The notes beneath the pieces are model-generated. The model had not been told where the DNA came from. It did not search any database and worked only from the letters and a program-made list of their open reading frames with translations. From Fidelibacterota bacterium (GTDB lineage Bacteria > Pseudomonadota > Alphaproteobacteria > Rhodospirillales > Rhodospirillaceae), in the NCBI GenBank assembly GCA_947472795.1, contig CANJBL010000003.1:1-64000 (forward strand): a DNA stretch of 64,000 nucleotides, read 5' to 3'. Each line of letters opens with the position of its first letter. Within the stretch, counting starts at the first letter, position 1. This document shows positions 43,451-52,095 of the stretch, one piece after another. The position numbers were made by a program, and so were the translations under genes.

Positions 43451-45606
43451 TAGGCCGTCGCAGCGTTGTGCTTAATGACGGGCAGTTCGCGTACCGGCTT
43501 GCCGGTGGCGGCGAGCATGGCATTGCAGACCGCGGGCATTACCGCCGCGGCCCCCGGCTCACCGACGCCGCCAAAGAATCCGCCGGACGGCACGAGGTGG
43601 ATTTCCACTTCCGGCATATCGGCGAGGCGCAGCATCGGGTAGGTGTCGAAATTGCCTTGCTCGACGCGGCCATTCTTAATGGTGATCTGGTCATAAAGGC
43701 CGGCGGTGAGGGCCCACACCACAGAGCCTTCCATCTGACTGCGTGTTGAGTCGGGGTTGACCACAGTGCCGCAGTCGATGGCCGAGATCACGCGGTGCAC
43801 GCGCGGTGTGCCGTCGGCGTTTAGGGAAATCTCGACCGCTGTAGCGACAAAGCTCTCGTAAGCATCCACTTGGGCGATGCCGCGAAATATCCCCTTGGGC
43901 GCCGGCGTGTCCCAGCCGATGGCCTTGGCGACGGTATCGAGCACGGCGAGCTGCTTCGGCGCTTTCGCGAGGTATTTGCGGCGATATTCATAGGGGTCTT
44001 GGCCGGCGGCGCGGGCGATCTCGTCAAAGAAACATTCGCGGAAGTAGCCGTTCTGCGAATGATGCGTGGAGCGCCAATAGCCCACCGGAATGGGCGTGTT
44101 GCGCATGGCATAGTCGAGATGAAGATTCTCGACGGCGTAAGGGTTGTCGGTGAAAGCGATAAGGAAACCCTCATCCATGTTATTTTTGATGGCTGCAGGG
44201 TTGCCCATGCTGAGCAGCGAATGGCCGGAGATGCGGGTGTTCCAGGCAACGAGGTTGCCAGCAGTATCGAGGCCCGCCGTGAACTTGGCGGCAGAGACGG
44301 GCCGGTAGTAGTCGTGCTGGATGTCTTCCTCGCGCGACCAAATCATTTTTACAGGCTTGTCGACGGCCATGGCGATCTTGGTGGCCTGCTCGAGATAGTC
44401 CGAGGTGCCAAACGGTCCATAGCGCCGTCCGAAACCGCCGCCAGAGTAGGTGATGTGGACGGTGACCTTGAGCGGATCGATGCCGGCGATCTTGGCCACG
44501 GTGGACATGACGGCTTCGGTGTTTTGGGTGGGTGCCCAGACGTCGACGGTGCCGTCCGGATTGAAGCGCAACGTCGCATTCTGGGTTTCCATAGGCGCGT
44601 GGCTCAGGAACGGCACGCGGTATGTAGCCTCGACGACTTTGGCGGCTTTGGCGAGCGCGCCTTTGGTGTCGCCGTCGTTGCGAGCCGAGGGCGCTTCCGC
44701 TTGCGCGAGGCCATTGTCGATGAAGGTAGCGATGCCAGCGCTGCTGACATCAGCATTCGCACCCTCGTCCCAGGTGATCGCCAATGCCTTGGCGGCGCGC
44801 TGTGCCTGCCAGTAGGACTCGCCAATGACAGCGACGGCGTTTTCTAGGGGCACTACCTTCGTGATGCCTTTGTGGTTGCGGAGGGAGCTTTCGTCGTAGC
44901 TCCGGAGCTTGCCGCCGAAAACTGGGCATTGAACGATAGCTGCGTGAAGCATGTCCGGCAGCACCACGTCGATGGCATAGATGGGTTTAGCGTGGACTTT
45001 ATCCGGGATATCGAGGCGCTTGGTGGGCTTGCCGGCGATGGTCCAGGTGACGGGATCTTTCAGCGTCACTTTTTCTGGCGGCGTCAGCTTGGCAGCAGCG
45101 GCGGCCACCGCGCCATAGCTCAGCGTGCGTTTGCTGGGTGTGTGGGTGATGACGCCCCTCGTGGCCACACATTCGTTCGCGGGCACTTTCCATTTCTGTG
45201 CGGCGGCGGAAAGGAGCATCTCGCGCGCCGAGGCACCGGCATTGCGCAGATACTCCTGCGACTTGCGCACGGCGTTGCTGGCGATCGTGGACATGCTGCC
45301 GTAGATCTTCTTGCGCGTGATGTTCTCGCGCGGGTCGACGAAGGCGGCTTTCACCTTGCTCCAGTCGGCATTGAGTTCCTCGGCTACCAACATGGTAAGT
45401 GCGGTGAAACTGCCCTGGCCCATTTCCGAATGAGCGACGCGTATGGTGACTGTGTCGTCAGCGGAGATGACGATCCAGGCATTGATTTCGGTATCGGGGG
45501 TATTTGCGGCGTTGGCCGGCAGGTGGAAGCCGAGCACAAAAGCGCTGCCAATGAGCGAGCTGGTGAGAAGGAAAGACCGGCGGCTGAGATCAAGCTCTGT
45601 CGACAT
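43450..45606 (-). CDS. Molybdopterin-binding large subunit of isoquinoline-oxidoreductase type (copy 2)
   Basis: A 718-residue large subunit of the xanthine dehydrogenase family in its IorB-like branch. A Tat-type signal (LSRRSFLLTSSLIGSAFVLGF) sends it to the periplasm. The molybdenum-cofactor region shows SHAPMETQNATLRF, TYSGGGFGRRYG, the GYWRSTHHSQNGYFREC block and the C-terminal GVGEPGAAAVMPAVCNAML, where the Glu of GEPG is the usual catalytic residue. Substrates of such enzymes are N-heterocycles or aldehydes, not determined here. It is a tandem duplicate of the next upstream gene and has no small subunit of its own. A strong inverted repeat precedes its start. Confidence 0.88.
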   Translation of the reverse strand: MSTELDLSRRSFLLTSSLIGSAFVLGFHLPANAANTPDTEINAWIVISADDTVTIRVAHSEMGQGSFTALTMLVAEELNADWSKVKAAFVDPRENITRKKIYGSMSTIASNAVRKSQEYLRNAGASAREMLLSAAAQKWKVPANECVATRGVITHTPSKRTLSYGAVAAAAAKLTPPEKVTLKDPVTWTIAGKPTKRLDIPDKVHAKPIYAIDVVLPDMLHAAIVQCPVFGGKLRSYDESSLRNHKGITKVVPLENAVAVIGESYWQAQRAAKALAITWDEGANADVSSAGIATFIDNGLAQAEAPSARNDGDTKGALAKAAKVVEATYRVPFLSHAPMETQNATLRFNPDGTVDVWAPTQNTEAVMSTVAKIAGIDPLKVTVHITYSGGGFGRRYGPFGTSDYLEQATKIAMAVDKPVKMIWSREEDIQHDYYRPVSAAKFTAGLDTAGNLVAWNTRISGHSLLSMGNPAAIKNNMDEGFLIAFTDNPYAVENLHLDYAMRNTPIPVGYWRSTHHSQNGYFRECFFDEIARAAGQDPYEYRRKYLAKAPKQLAVLDTVAKAIGWDTPAPKGIFRGIAQVDAYESFVATAVEISLNADGTPRVHRVISAIDCGTVVNPDSTRSQMEGSVVWALTAGLYDQITIKNGRVEQGNFDTYPMLRLADMPEVEIHLVPSGGFFGGVGEPGAAAVMPAVCNAMLAATGKPVRELPVIKHNAATA

Positions 45607-45613
45607 AACGACG

Positions 45614-45655
45614 CCGTTTGCTAGATCATTTGTACATCAATGATCTAGCAAACGG
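45614..45655. repeat. 17-bp perfect inverted repeat ahead of the second large-subunit gene
   Basis: CCGTTTGCTAGATCATT (45614-45630) is mirrored exactly by AATGATCTAGCAAACGG (45639-45655) over an 8-base loop (TGTACATC). It ends 7 bases before the ATG at 45606, where no Shine-Dalgarno is visible, and it is AT-rich compared with its flanks. It could be an operator, an RNA hairpin that controls translation, or a small element remnant. It lacks a T-run, so it is not a typical intrinsic terminator. Confidence 0.85.
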
Positions 45656-45684
45656 TCGCCACGTTGTAAAGAAAAGCTGAGTGA

Positions 45685-47844
45685 TTAAACCGTCGCGGCG
45701 TTGCGTCTGACGATGGGCAGCGAGCGGATTGGTTTGCCCGTCGCCGCCAGCATGGCGTTGGCGATGGCGGGTGCGACCGGCGGCGCGCCGGGTTCGCCCA
45801 CACCACCCCAAAAGCCGCCGGAGGGCACCACATGCACATCGACGATGGGCATTTCGTGCATGCGCAAGACGGGGTAGGTGTCGAAGTTGCCTTGCTCGAC
45901 GCGGCCGTCCTTGATGGTGATTTCGTCGTAGAGGGCGGCACTCATGGCCCACACGACCGCACCTTCCATCTGGCCCTTGATGCTGTCCGGGTTGACGGCA
46001 TAGCCGGGGTCGATAGCGGTGACAATGCGGTGCACCTTCGGGCTGCCATCGGGGTTGAGTGAGATCTCGGCGACGGCGGCAACGAACGAGTCGTAGCCAT
46101 CCACCTGCGCGATGCCGCGCCACATGCCTTTCGGCAGCGGCTTGCCCCACTCGGCGGCTTTGGCGACGGTGTCGAGCACGGCGAGCTGCTTCGGAGCCTT
46201 GGCGAGATACTTGCGGCGCATCTCGTAAGGGTCTTGGCCGGCGGCCTTCGCCACTTCATCGAAGAAGCATTCGCGGAAGTAGCCGTTCTGCGAATGATTC
46301 ACCGAGCGCCAGTAGCCCACGTGCACGTGGGTGTTGCGCATGGCGTAATCGACTTTGACGTTCTCGACCGCATAAGGATTGTCGGTGAAGGCGACGAGGA
46401 AGCCCGCATCCATATTGTCTTTGATCGCTTTCGGAGCCGACGTGCTGAGGATGGTCTGGCCGGCGATGCGCGTGTTCCATGCGACGATATTACCTTGCGC
46501 ATCCAGGCCCGCCGTGAACTTGGCAGCCGAGATGGGACGGTAATAGTCGTGCTGGATGTCTTCTTCGCGCGACCAGATGAGCTTCACCGGCTTGCCGACG
46601 GCCTTGGCGATCTTGGTGGCCTGCTCAATATAATCGGTCGTGCCGCCGCCGCCGCCGCGCCGGCCGAAGCCGCCGCCGGAGAAGGTGGGATGTACAACGA
46701 CTTTCAGCGGATCAACGCCAGCGGCCTGCGCCGCAGCGCTCATCACCGACTCAGTGTTCTGGGTCGGCGCCCACACTTCCACGATGTCGCCCGAGAAGCG
46801 CACAGTGGCGTTCTGGGTTTCCATGGGCGCGTGGCTGAGGAACGGCACGCGGTATGTCGCTTCGATAACCTTGGCCGCCTTGGCAAGGCTGGCTTTGACG
46901 TCGCCATCGTTGCGGGTTGCGGGCGCTTCCGGCTGGTTCAAGCCGCTGTTGATGAACTCGGCGATGCTGGCGCTGCTGACTTTGCCGTTGGCGCCGTCAT
47001 CCCAGGTGACGGGGATGGCTTTCACCGCGCGCTGAGCAGCCCAATAAGAATCGGCCACAACCGCGATGGCGTCTTCCAAGGGCACCACTTGCACGATGCC
47101 TTTATGGTTCTTGATGGCGGTTTCGTCGTGGCTCTTCAGTTTGCCGCCGAACACCGGGCTTTGCACAATGGCGGCGTGCACCATGTCGGGCAGCATCACG
47201 TCGATGGCATAGACGGGCTTCGCATGAACTTTATCAGCAATGTCCAAGCGCTTGGTGGGTTTGCCGGCGATGGTCCAGGTGGCCGGATCTTTCAGTTCCA
47301 CTTTGGCCGGCGGTGTCAGCTTCGCAGCAGCAGCGGCGACGTCGCCGTAGGTCAGCGTGCGCTTGCTGGCGGCGTGGGTGATGGTGCTGTTTGCGGCAAC
47401 AAGTTCCGTCGCCGGAACTTTCAGGCGCTGGGCCGCGGCGGCGACCAGCATCTCGCGGGCGCCAGCGCCGGCATTGCGCAAATATTGGTGTGAACTGCGG
47501 ACGGCGCGGCTGCCAACGGTGGCCATGCCGCCATAAACCTTATTACGTTTAATGTTCTCGCGCGGATCGACGAACTCGGTGCGCACCGTGCTCCAGTCGG
47601 CATTGAGTTCCTCGGCCACGAGCATGGCCAGCGCGGTCATGCTGCCCTGGCCCATTTCCGAATGTGCCACGCGGACAACAACGCTGTTGTCGGGCGAGAT
47701 CACCACCCAGGCGTTGACTTCCGTATCCTGCGCGGCGGCGGCGGCCGCTGGAAAATGGAAGCCGAGCACAAAAGTGCCGCTGACCAGCGAACTGGTGAGC
47801 AGGAAGGAGCGGCGTGAAAGATCAAGTTTCGGCATGTCGTTCAT
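45685..47844 (-). CDS. Molybdopterin-binding large subunit of isoquinoline-oxidoreductase type (copy 1)
   Basis: A 719-residue IorB-like large subunit, very similar to copy 2. It has a Tat signal (LSRRSFLLTSSLVSGTFVLGF), the SHAPMETQNATVRF and TFSGGGFGRRGG motifs (the latter carrying an extra Gly run), GYWRSVNHSQNGYFREC and GVGEPGAPPVAPAI. GGGAGGA precedes ATG 47844. It starts 16 bases after the stop of the [2Fe-2S] subunit gene and probably forms a two-subunit enzyme with it. A longer in-frame extension upstream would overlap the small subunit and lacks a ribosome site. Confidence 0.9.
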   Translation of the reverse strand: MNDMPKLDLSRRSFLLTSSLVSGTFVLGFHFPAAAAAAQDTEVNAWVVISPDNSVVVRVAHSEMGQGSMTALAMLVAEELNADWSTVRTEFVDPRENIKRNKVYGGMATVGSRAVRSSHQYLRNAGAGAREMLVAAAAQRLKVPATELVAANSTITHAASKRTLTYGDVAAAAAKLTPPAKVELKDPATWTIAGKPTKRLDIADKVHAKPVYAIDVMLPDMVHAAIVQSPVFGGKLKSHDETAIKNHKGIVQVVPLEDAIAVVADSYWAAQRAVKAIPVTWDDGANGKVSSASIAEFINSGLNQPEAPATRNDGDVKASLAKAAKVIEATYRVPFLSHAPMETQNATVRFSGDIVEVWAPTQNTESVMSAAAQAAGVDPLKVVVHPTFSGGGFGRRGGGGGTTDYIEQATKIAKAVGKPVKLIWSREEDIQHDYYRPISAAKFTAGLDAQGNIVAWNTRIAGQTILSTSAPKAIKDNMDAGFLVAFTDNPYAVENVKVDYAMRNTHVHVGYWRSVNHSQNGYFRECFFDEVAKAAGQDPYEMRRKYLAKAPKQLAVLDTVAKAAEWGKPLPKGMWRGIAQVDGYDSFVAAVAEISLNPDGSPKVHRIVTAIDPGYAVNPDSIKGQMEGAVVWAMSAALYDEITIKDGRVEQGNFDTYPVLRMHEMPIVDVHVVPSGGFWGGVGEPGAPPVAPAIANAMLAATGKPIRSLPIVRRNAATV

Positions 47845-47860
47845 GATGCTGTCCTCCCTG

Positions 47861-48310
47861 TTAAGTGTTGTTTGCTGCGGCATGGATCGCCTTGCGCACG
47901 CGCGGATAGGTTCCACAGCGGCAGATGTTGGTGATGGCGGCGTTGATGTCCTCGTCCGTCGGATGAGGGTTGTCCTTCAGGAGCGCGTCCGCGGCCATCA
48001 TCATGCCGGGCTGGCAATAGCCGCACTGCGGCACTTCGTGATCGATCCAGGCTTTCTGAATGACACTGTTGCCGGAGTCCGTCAGAGCTTCGATGGTCTT
48101 GATCTCAGCGCCGACCACGGCGGCGGCGGGTGTGACGCAGGAGCGTGTGGCGACACCATTGATCTGCACGGTACAGGCGCCGCACTGGGCGATGCCGCAA
48201 CCAAACTTGGTGCCGGTCATGCCGAGCTTATCGCGCAGCACCCAGAGCAGCGGCATATCCGGTTCGACGTCAACGTTGTGGTCTTGGCCGTTGATCTTCA
48301 GCGTGATCAT
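47861..48310 (-). CDS. [2Fe-2S] small subunit of the molybdenum hydroxylase (IorA-like)
   Basis: A 149-residue protein with two [2Fe-2S] sites. The N-terminal plant-ferredoxin-type site is [18 protein letters not shown] followed by RSC, and the C-terminal helical site is [13 protein letters not shown] and [12 protein letters not shown], so all eight Cys are present. It passes electrons from the molybdenum centre to a further acceptor. It has no export signal and would be carried out with a Tat-tagged large subunit, as is known for related enzymes. It is the first gene of this operon. Confidence 0.93.
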   Translation of the reverse strand: MITLKINGQDHNVDVEPDMPLLWVLRDKLGMTGTKFGCGIAQCGACTVQINGVATRSCVTPAAAVVGAEIKTIEALTDSGNSVIQKAWIDHEVPQCGYCQPGMMMAADALLKDNPHPTDEDINAAITNICRCGTYPRVRKAIHAAANNT

Positions 48311-48399
48311 TGGAGCGCTCCCATTAACTCGTCAGCGGAAGCGCTAAATATACAGTGAGACGGACAATTTCTCCAATTCACCGCGCCGTGCGCACGAAA

Positions 48400-48464
48400 T
48401 TAGTGCGCTCGCGCTCAAACTTTATGCGCTTCGCGCCCAAGCTTAATGCGCTTCGCGCAACGCC
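48400..48464. repeat. Three degenerate tandem repeats of about 22 bases
   Basis: The units TTAGTGCGCTCGCGCTCAAA, TTTATGCGCTTCGCGCCCAA and TTAATGCGCTTCGCGCAACG begin at 48400, 48421 and 48443. The core TGCGCTTCGCGC is itself partly palindromic. The third unit codes for the last residues and stop of the O-antigen-ligase-like gene, so the repeats lie at and just behind its 3' end. Confidence 0.6.
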
Positions 48465-49672
48465 AAACGGGCAAGGGCAGCGGCAAACATCCACACCGCG
48501 AGCCACCAATGTTGCCAGATGCCGAAGCTAATCAAGGCAATGACCGCCGTGCTGGTGATGGTGGCAAGCGATATTCCCAACTGAACAGGTCGCGCCGTCA
48601 GAGGCCACAACGCCCGTGCGGTGGCGATGAAGAACGCGATTGTAACCAAGATGCCGACCCCGCCCAGTTCCAGCCAGATTTGCAGGAGGTTGTTGTGGGT
48701 GTGCAGCGGCAGCGACGGCCAGGGCGTGCCGGGGATATTGGTGGCCGCCAATGCCAGTATGCGGGTGGAGTCAAAGCCGTGGCCGATGACGGGGCTGTCG
48801 GCGATGAGTCCGGCGGCGTAATGCCAGATGCCGATGCGGCTTTCCATGCCGACCCAGGGCTGGTCTTTCAAGTCGTGCATGCCGTCGAGCGAGAGCTGGG
48901 CGTGGATGAGAGGTGCTGCGAGGGCATAGAGCGAGAGGCCGGCGCAAAAGCCGATGAGCGCGAAGCGCGGCGCGAAGCGCGTGACGACGAAAGCGATGCT
49001 ACCGGCGGCGACGGCGACCCAGGCGGCATCCATGCTGGAGGAGAAACACACGGCGAGCGCTACAGCGACAAAGGCGATGGCGAGCAGGGCGCGGCGCGTC
49101 TGCTTGTAGATCACATAAGCGAAAATGAAGGCGAGCGGGGCAAGCACCGCCGCACCCCGCGAGGCAGCTTCAAACACCGGCGAGGTCTGCTCGGCGGGGA
49201 TGGGGCCGGGATCGGGCACGACAAGGCGGAAGATGGCGCCGTGGCTGAAGACTTCCATGGCGAGCAGGGCGAGCATGACAAGGCCCGCTTGCATGGTGAA
49301 CCATGTCAGACGGCGGGAGTCTTCGGCGGAGAGATTGCCGATAGCGGCGATGAACAATCCACCTATGATCGGCACGAGGGCGACACGCGCCCAGGTGAGG
49401 ACGTTGGGATGCGGCGTCCAAAAAAGTGACACGAGAGTCCAGGCGGCGAAGACAAGCGCGATGCGCACCAAAGTGTTGCTCGCGAGCCAGCGCAGGTTCG
49501 CCAAGCATCGATCCCAGTAGGGTTGCGCAATGAGCGTGACGATGAGCAGCACGACGGTGCCAAGGCGCGCATAAACCGCCACGGGGGCGAGGGCGAGGAT
49601 GGCGCCGCCCAGCACATACAGGCTACGACGGTCTGCGTACTCGGTGGGTGTTGCTGTGGACGTTTTCTCCAT
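48443..49672 (-). CDS. O-antigen ligase/polymerase (WaaL/Wzy-like) membrane protein
   Basis: A protein of about 409 residues with 10-12 predicted membrane segments. The large periplasmic loop has ESRIGIWHYAAGLIADSPVIGHGFDS and LHTHNNLLQIWLELGGVGI, the Wzy_C/ligase pattern. It probably joins or polymerises a polysaccharide on the periplasmic face. ATG 49672 is chosen; an upstream TTG would add eight residues. It is divergent from an RNA methyltransferase gene and not next to other polysaccharide genes. Confidence 0.82.
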   Translation of the reverse strand: MEKTSTATPTEYADRRSLYVLGGAILALAPVAVYARLGTVVLLIVTLIAQPYWDRCLANLRWLASNTLVRIALVFAAWTLVSLFWTPHPNVLTWARVALVPIIGGLFIAAIGNLSAEDSRRLTWFTMQAGLVMLALLAMEVFSHGAIFRLVVPDPGPIPAEQTSPVFEAASRGAAVLAPLAFIFAYVIYKQTRRALLAIAFVAVALAVCFSSSMDAAWVAVAAGSIAFVVTRFAPRFALIGFCAGLSLYALAAPLIHAQLSLDGMHDLKDQPWVGMESRIGIWHYAAGLIADSPVIGHGFDSTRILALAATNIPGTPWPSLPLHTHNNLLQIWLELGGVGILVTIAFFIATARALWPLTARPVQLGISLATITSTAVIALISFGIWQHWWLAVWMFAAALARLALREAH

Positions 49673-49772
49673 GGTCCATGGTTGTGGCCGATCCAAATGG
49701 CCGAGGCAATGGCGAAGCGCCCCTCTCTTATGTCGGATGGCTTATGTTGGAGGGGGGCGTTATGGTGCCGCC

Positions 49773-50990
49773 ATGTCAGCACAATTGTCAGATCCTAAGT
49801 CACCCAGCCGTCATCCGCGTTTAAGACTGAAGCCCAGCATGCATCGGCGTCTGCAGCAGGGACACCCCTGGGTCTATTCCAATGAAGTGGATATGGATCC
49901 CGCCACCAAAGCTTTGCCGCCCGGCAGTGTGGTCACGGTGACCGATGCGGGCGGAACCTTGCTGGCCACCGCCCACTTTAATCCCCGCACGCTGATTTCG
50001 GCGCGCGTGCTGGCGTGGGAGGGCGATGCGGGCATCGATGAGAGTTTCGTTGCCACGCGGCTGAAAGAAGCCCTGCACTTGCGCACGCGGCTGTTTGATC
50101 GCCCTTACTACCGCCTTGTGCATGCGGAAGCTGATGGGTTACCGGGATTGATCGTGGACCGCTTCGGCGATGTCTGTGTGATACAGCCCAACACCGCCGG
50201 CATGAATGCCATGAGCGATATCATTGCCGGTGCGTTGAAGGATGTTGTGGGCGCCACGGCCGTCATCCTGCGCGGTGACAATATGGCGCGCACCTTGGAA
50301 GGCCTGGATGAAGAGGTGCGCCTGCTGGCGGGTGAAGTCGGTGCACCGGTGAAAGTGGAGGAGAACGACGCGACATTCTTCGCCGATCCTTTGTCAGGCC
50401 AGAAGACCGGATGGTTCTTCGATCAGCGCGACAATCACGCTTTCATGGCGGGCCTGAGCAAGGGCCAGACGGTGCTGGATCTTTATACACACACGGGCGG
50501 CTTCGCGATCCCGGCGGCGAAGAATGGCGCGAAGATCGTGCTGGGCGTGGACCGCTCGGCGCCGGCGGTGGAGTTAGCGAACAAAGCCGCCGAAGCCAGT
50601 GGCGTCAGCAAAACATGCGCGTTTGAAAAGGCTGAAGTGTTCCCCTTCCTGGAAGCCGCACTTGCGCGCAAACAGACATGGGATGTGGTCATCTGCGATC
50701 CGCCGGCCTTTGTGAAGTCGCGTAAAGACTTGAAAGTCGGGCTGCAAGGCTACCGCAAACTCGCACGGCTCTGCGCGAGCGTTACCGCGCCGGGCGGACT
50801 GCTGTTCATGGCGTCGTGCAGTCACAATGCCTCGGTGGAGGATTTCACGGCGGCCGTGGCGCGCGGCGTTTCGGATGCGAACAGGTCCGGCAAGATCATC
50901 CGCACCGCGGGGGCCGCGCCGGACCATCCGGTGCATCCGCAGTTGCCGGAGAGCGCTTATCTTAAGGCCGTTGTGCTGCAGTTGGATTAG
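49773..50990 (+). CDS. Class I SAM-dependent rRNA methyltransferase with PUA domain (RlmI-like)
   Basis: About 405 residues. The N-terminal PUA-like part contains PRLRLKPSMHRRLQQGHPWVYSNEV; the middle has the THUMP-free RlmI-type region (GQKTGWFFDQRDNHAF); and the SAM domain has VLDLYTHTGGFAIPAAKNGA, the acidic VLGVDRSAPAVELA and the catalytic-type CDPPAFVKSRKD. RlmI methylates C5 of 23S rRNA C1962; the target here is likely but not certain to be the same. ATG 49773 fits the family start, whereas the frame is open far upstream into the divergent gene. Confidence 0.88.
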   Translation: MSAQLSDPKSPSRHPRLRLKPSMHRRLQQGHPWVYSNEVDMDPATKALPPGSVVTVTDAGGTLLATAHFNPRTLISARVLAWEGDAGIDESFVATRLKEALHLRTRLFDRPYYRLVHAEADGLPGLIVDRFGDVCVIQPNTAGMNAMSDIIAGALKDVVGATAVILRGDNMARTLEGLDEEVRLLAGEVGAPVKVEENDATFFADPLSGQKTGWFFDQRDNHAFMAGLSKGQTVLDLYTHTGGFAIPAAKNGAKIVLGVDRSAPAVELANKAAEASGVSKTCAFEKAEVFPFLEAALARKQTWDVVICDPPAFVKSRKDLKVGLQGYRKLARLCASVTAPGGLLFMASCSHNASVEDFTAAVARGVSDANRSGKIIRTAGAAPDHPVHPQLPESAYLKAVVLQLD

Positions 50991-51002
50991 CATTTGCGTC
51001 AT

Positions 51003-51098
51003 CCTGGGGCTCGTCCCCAGGATCCAGAGCCACATCATTTTGATGACAGTGTGAGCCCTGCGCTCGTAACCCTGGGCCCTGGGAATAAGTCCCAGGGC
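51003..51098. repeat. Pair of palindromic units, possible bidirectional terminator
   Basis: CCTGGGG (51003-51009) pairs with CCCCAGG (51015-51021), and GCCCTGGG (51076-51083) pairs with CCCAGGGC (51091-51098). The first belongs to the CTGGGG-CTCGT-CCCCAGGATCC type of repeat often seen between genes in alphaproteobacteria. They lie between convergent genes. No strong T-run follows. Confidence 0.7.
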
Positions 51099-51110
51099 GA
51101 CAGTGGAAGT

Positions 51111-52001
51111 TTATATTCCGAGCACCGCGACCAACCCCGGCACATCCACACCTTTCTCCCGGCGGCTGATGGCGTCGCGGAGCAGCAATACTTGGAAACC
51201 GGCGTCGCTCGCGGTGTGCTCTATATAGGCGCGGGCGTGGCTGAAGCGGTGCTCGGCGCCGAGCACAAAGCTCTCGCCCTCATGGCGTTGGGCGGTAAAA
51301 ACAAAAAGACCACCTGGCGCGAGGTGTTGCTTCACCGTGATGAAGGTGAGCGCGAGATCACCGAAGTAGGCCAGCACGTCGGCTGCGACGGCAAGATTTA
51401 TGGGTGCGTCGAGATCATCGAGGGCCCGCAGCATGTCACCGACGAAGAGTTGATCGTAGATGCCTTTTGCCGCGGCGCCTTTCACCATAGCGGCGGAGAG
51501 GTCCGCGCCGCCAAGCCATTTCACGCGGTCCGTAAGGGACGCGCCGGCCAGCCCCGTACCACACCCAAGATCGAAGGCGCGCGCAAACTTGATGCCGGGA
51601 TGCGTTTCATCCAAAGCTTCGCGGATAATCTGCGGCGCGCGGTAGTTGAGTTTTTCCAACAGCGCTTTCTCGAAGCGCGGCGCGTATTCGTCGAAAAGAC
51701 GCGTGATGTAGGCTTCAGGCAGGGTCGCGGGCGTTTTCTCCGTGAGCAGGCTGAGCTTCACCGCAGCCCCCAGGGAGTCAGCCGGATCAAGGGTGAGATA
51801 GGTTTCGAAGGCGGCGATGGCGTCGTATTTACGCCCGGCCTCGGCGAGCGTTTCGCCCAGGGTGAAACGGCCTTCCGGCCAGTCAGGCACCAGTTCCAGG
51901 GTCTGATTGAGCACGTCGGCGGCGGCTTCGAAATCGCGGTCGCGGCGCAGAAGTTGCGCATAAGCGAAGCGGCGGTCGGCGGTGAGGTTTCCGGAGGACA
52001 T
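51111..52001 (-). CDS. TPR-containing class I SAM methyltransferase
   Basis: A 296-residue protein. Residues about 10-80 form two TPR-like helix pairs (AAADVLNQTLELVPDWPEGR, then AIAAFETYLTLDPADS), and the methyltransferase core has FDLGCGTGLAGASL, ADLSAAMVKGAAAKG and AADVLAYFGDLALT. Short TPR plus methyltransferase combinations are found in bacteria with unknown targets, small molecules being more likely than RNA. The start at ATG 52001 is not strongly supported by a ribosome site. It is divergent from aguA with a 94-base gap. Confidence 0.85.
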   Translation of the reverse strand: MSSGNLTADRRFAYAQLLRRDRDFEAAADVLNQTLELVPDWPEGRFTLGETLAEAGRKYDAIAAFETYLTLDPADSLGAAVKLSLLTEKTPATLPEAYITRLFDEYAPRFEKALLEKLNYRAPQIIREALDETHPGIKFARAFDLGCGTGLAGASLTDRVKWLGGADLSAAMVKGAAAKGIYDQLFVGDMLRALDDLDAPINLAVAADVLAYFGDLALTFITVKQHLAPGGLFVFTAQRHEGESFVLGAEHRFSHARAYIEHTASDAGFQVLLLRDAISRREKGVDVPGLVAVLGI

Positions 52002-52095
52002 GGCTTCTTATATACGGAGGGCACTTTGCGACCCAGGGGCGGATTTCACGATTCCACCATTGCGCCCGGGATTACGAGACAGTAGATGAGCGCTC

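Noticed and set aside
46234-47493. 419-codon frame antisense to the molybdenum-hydroxylase large subunit
   Set aside because: No motif, and the sense gene is complete with cofactor motifs.
48400-48464. Short tandem repeats considered as a CRISPR array
   Set aside because: The units are adjacent and degenerate with no unique spacers, and no cas genes are present.
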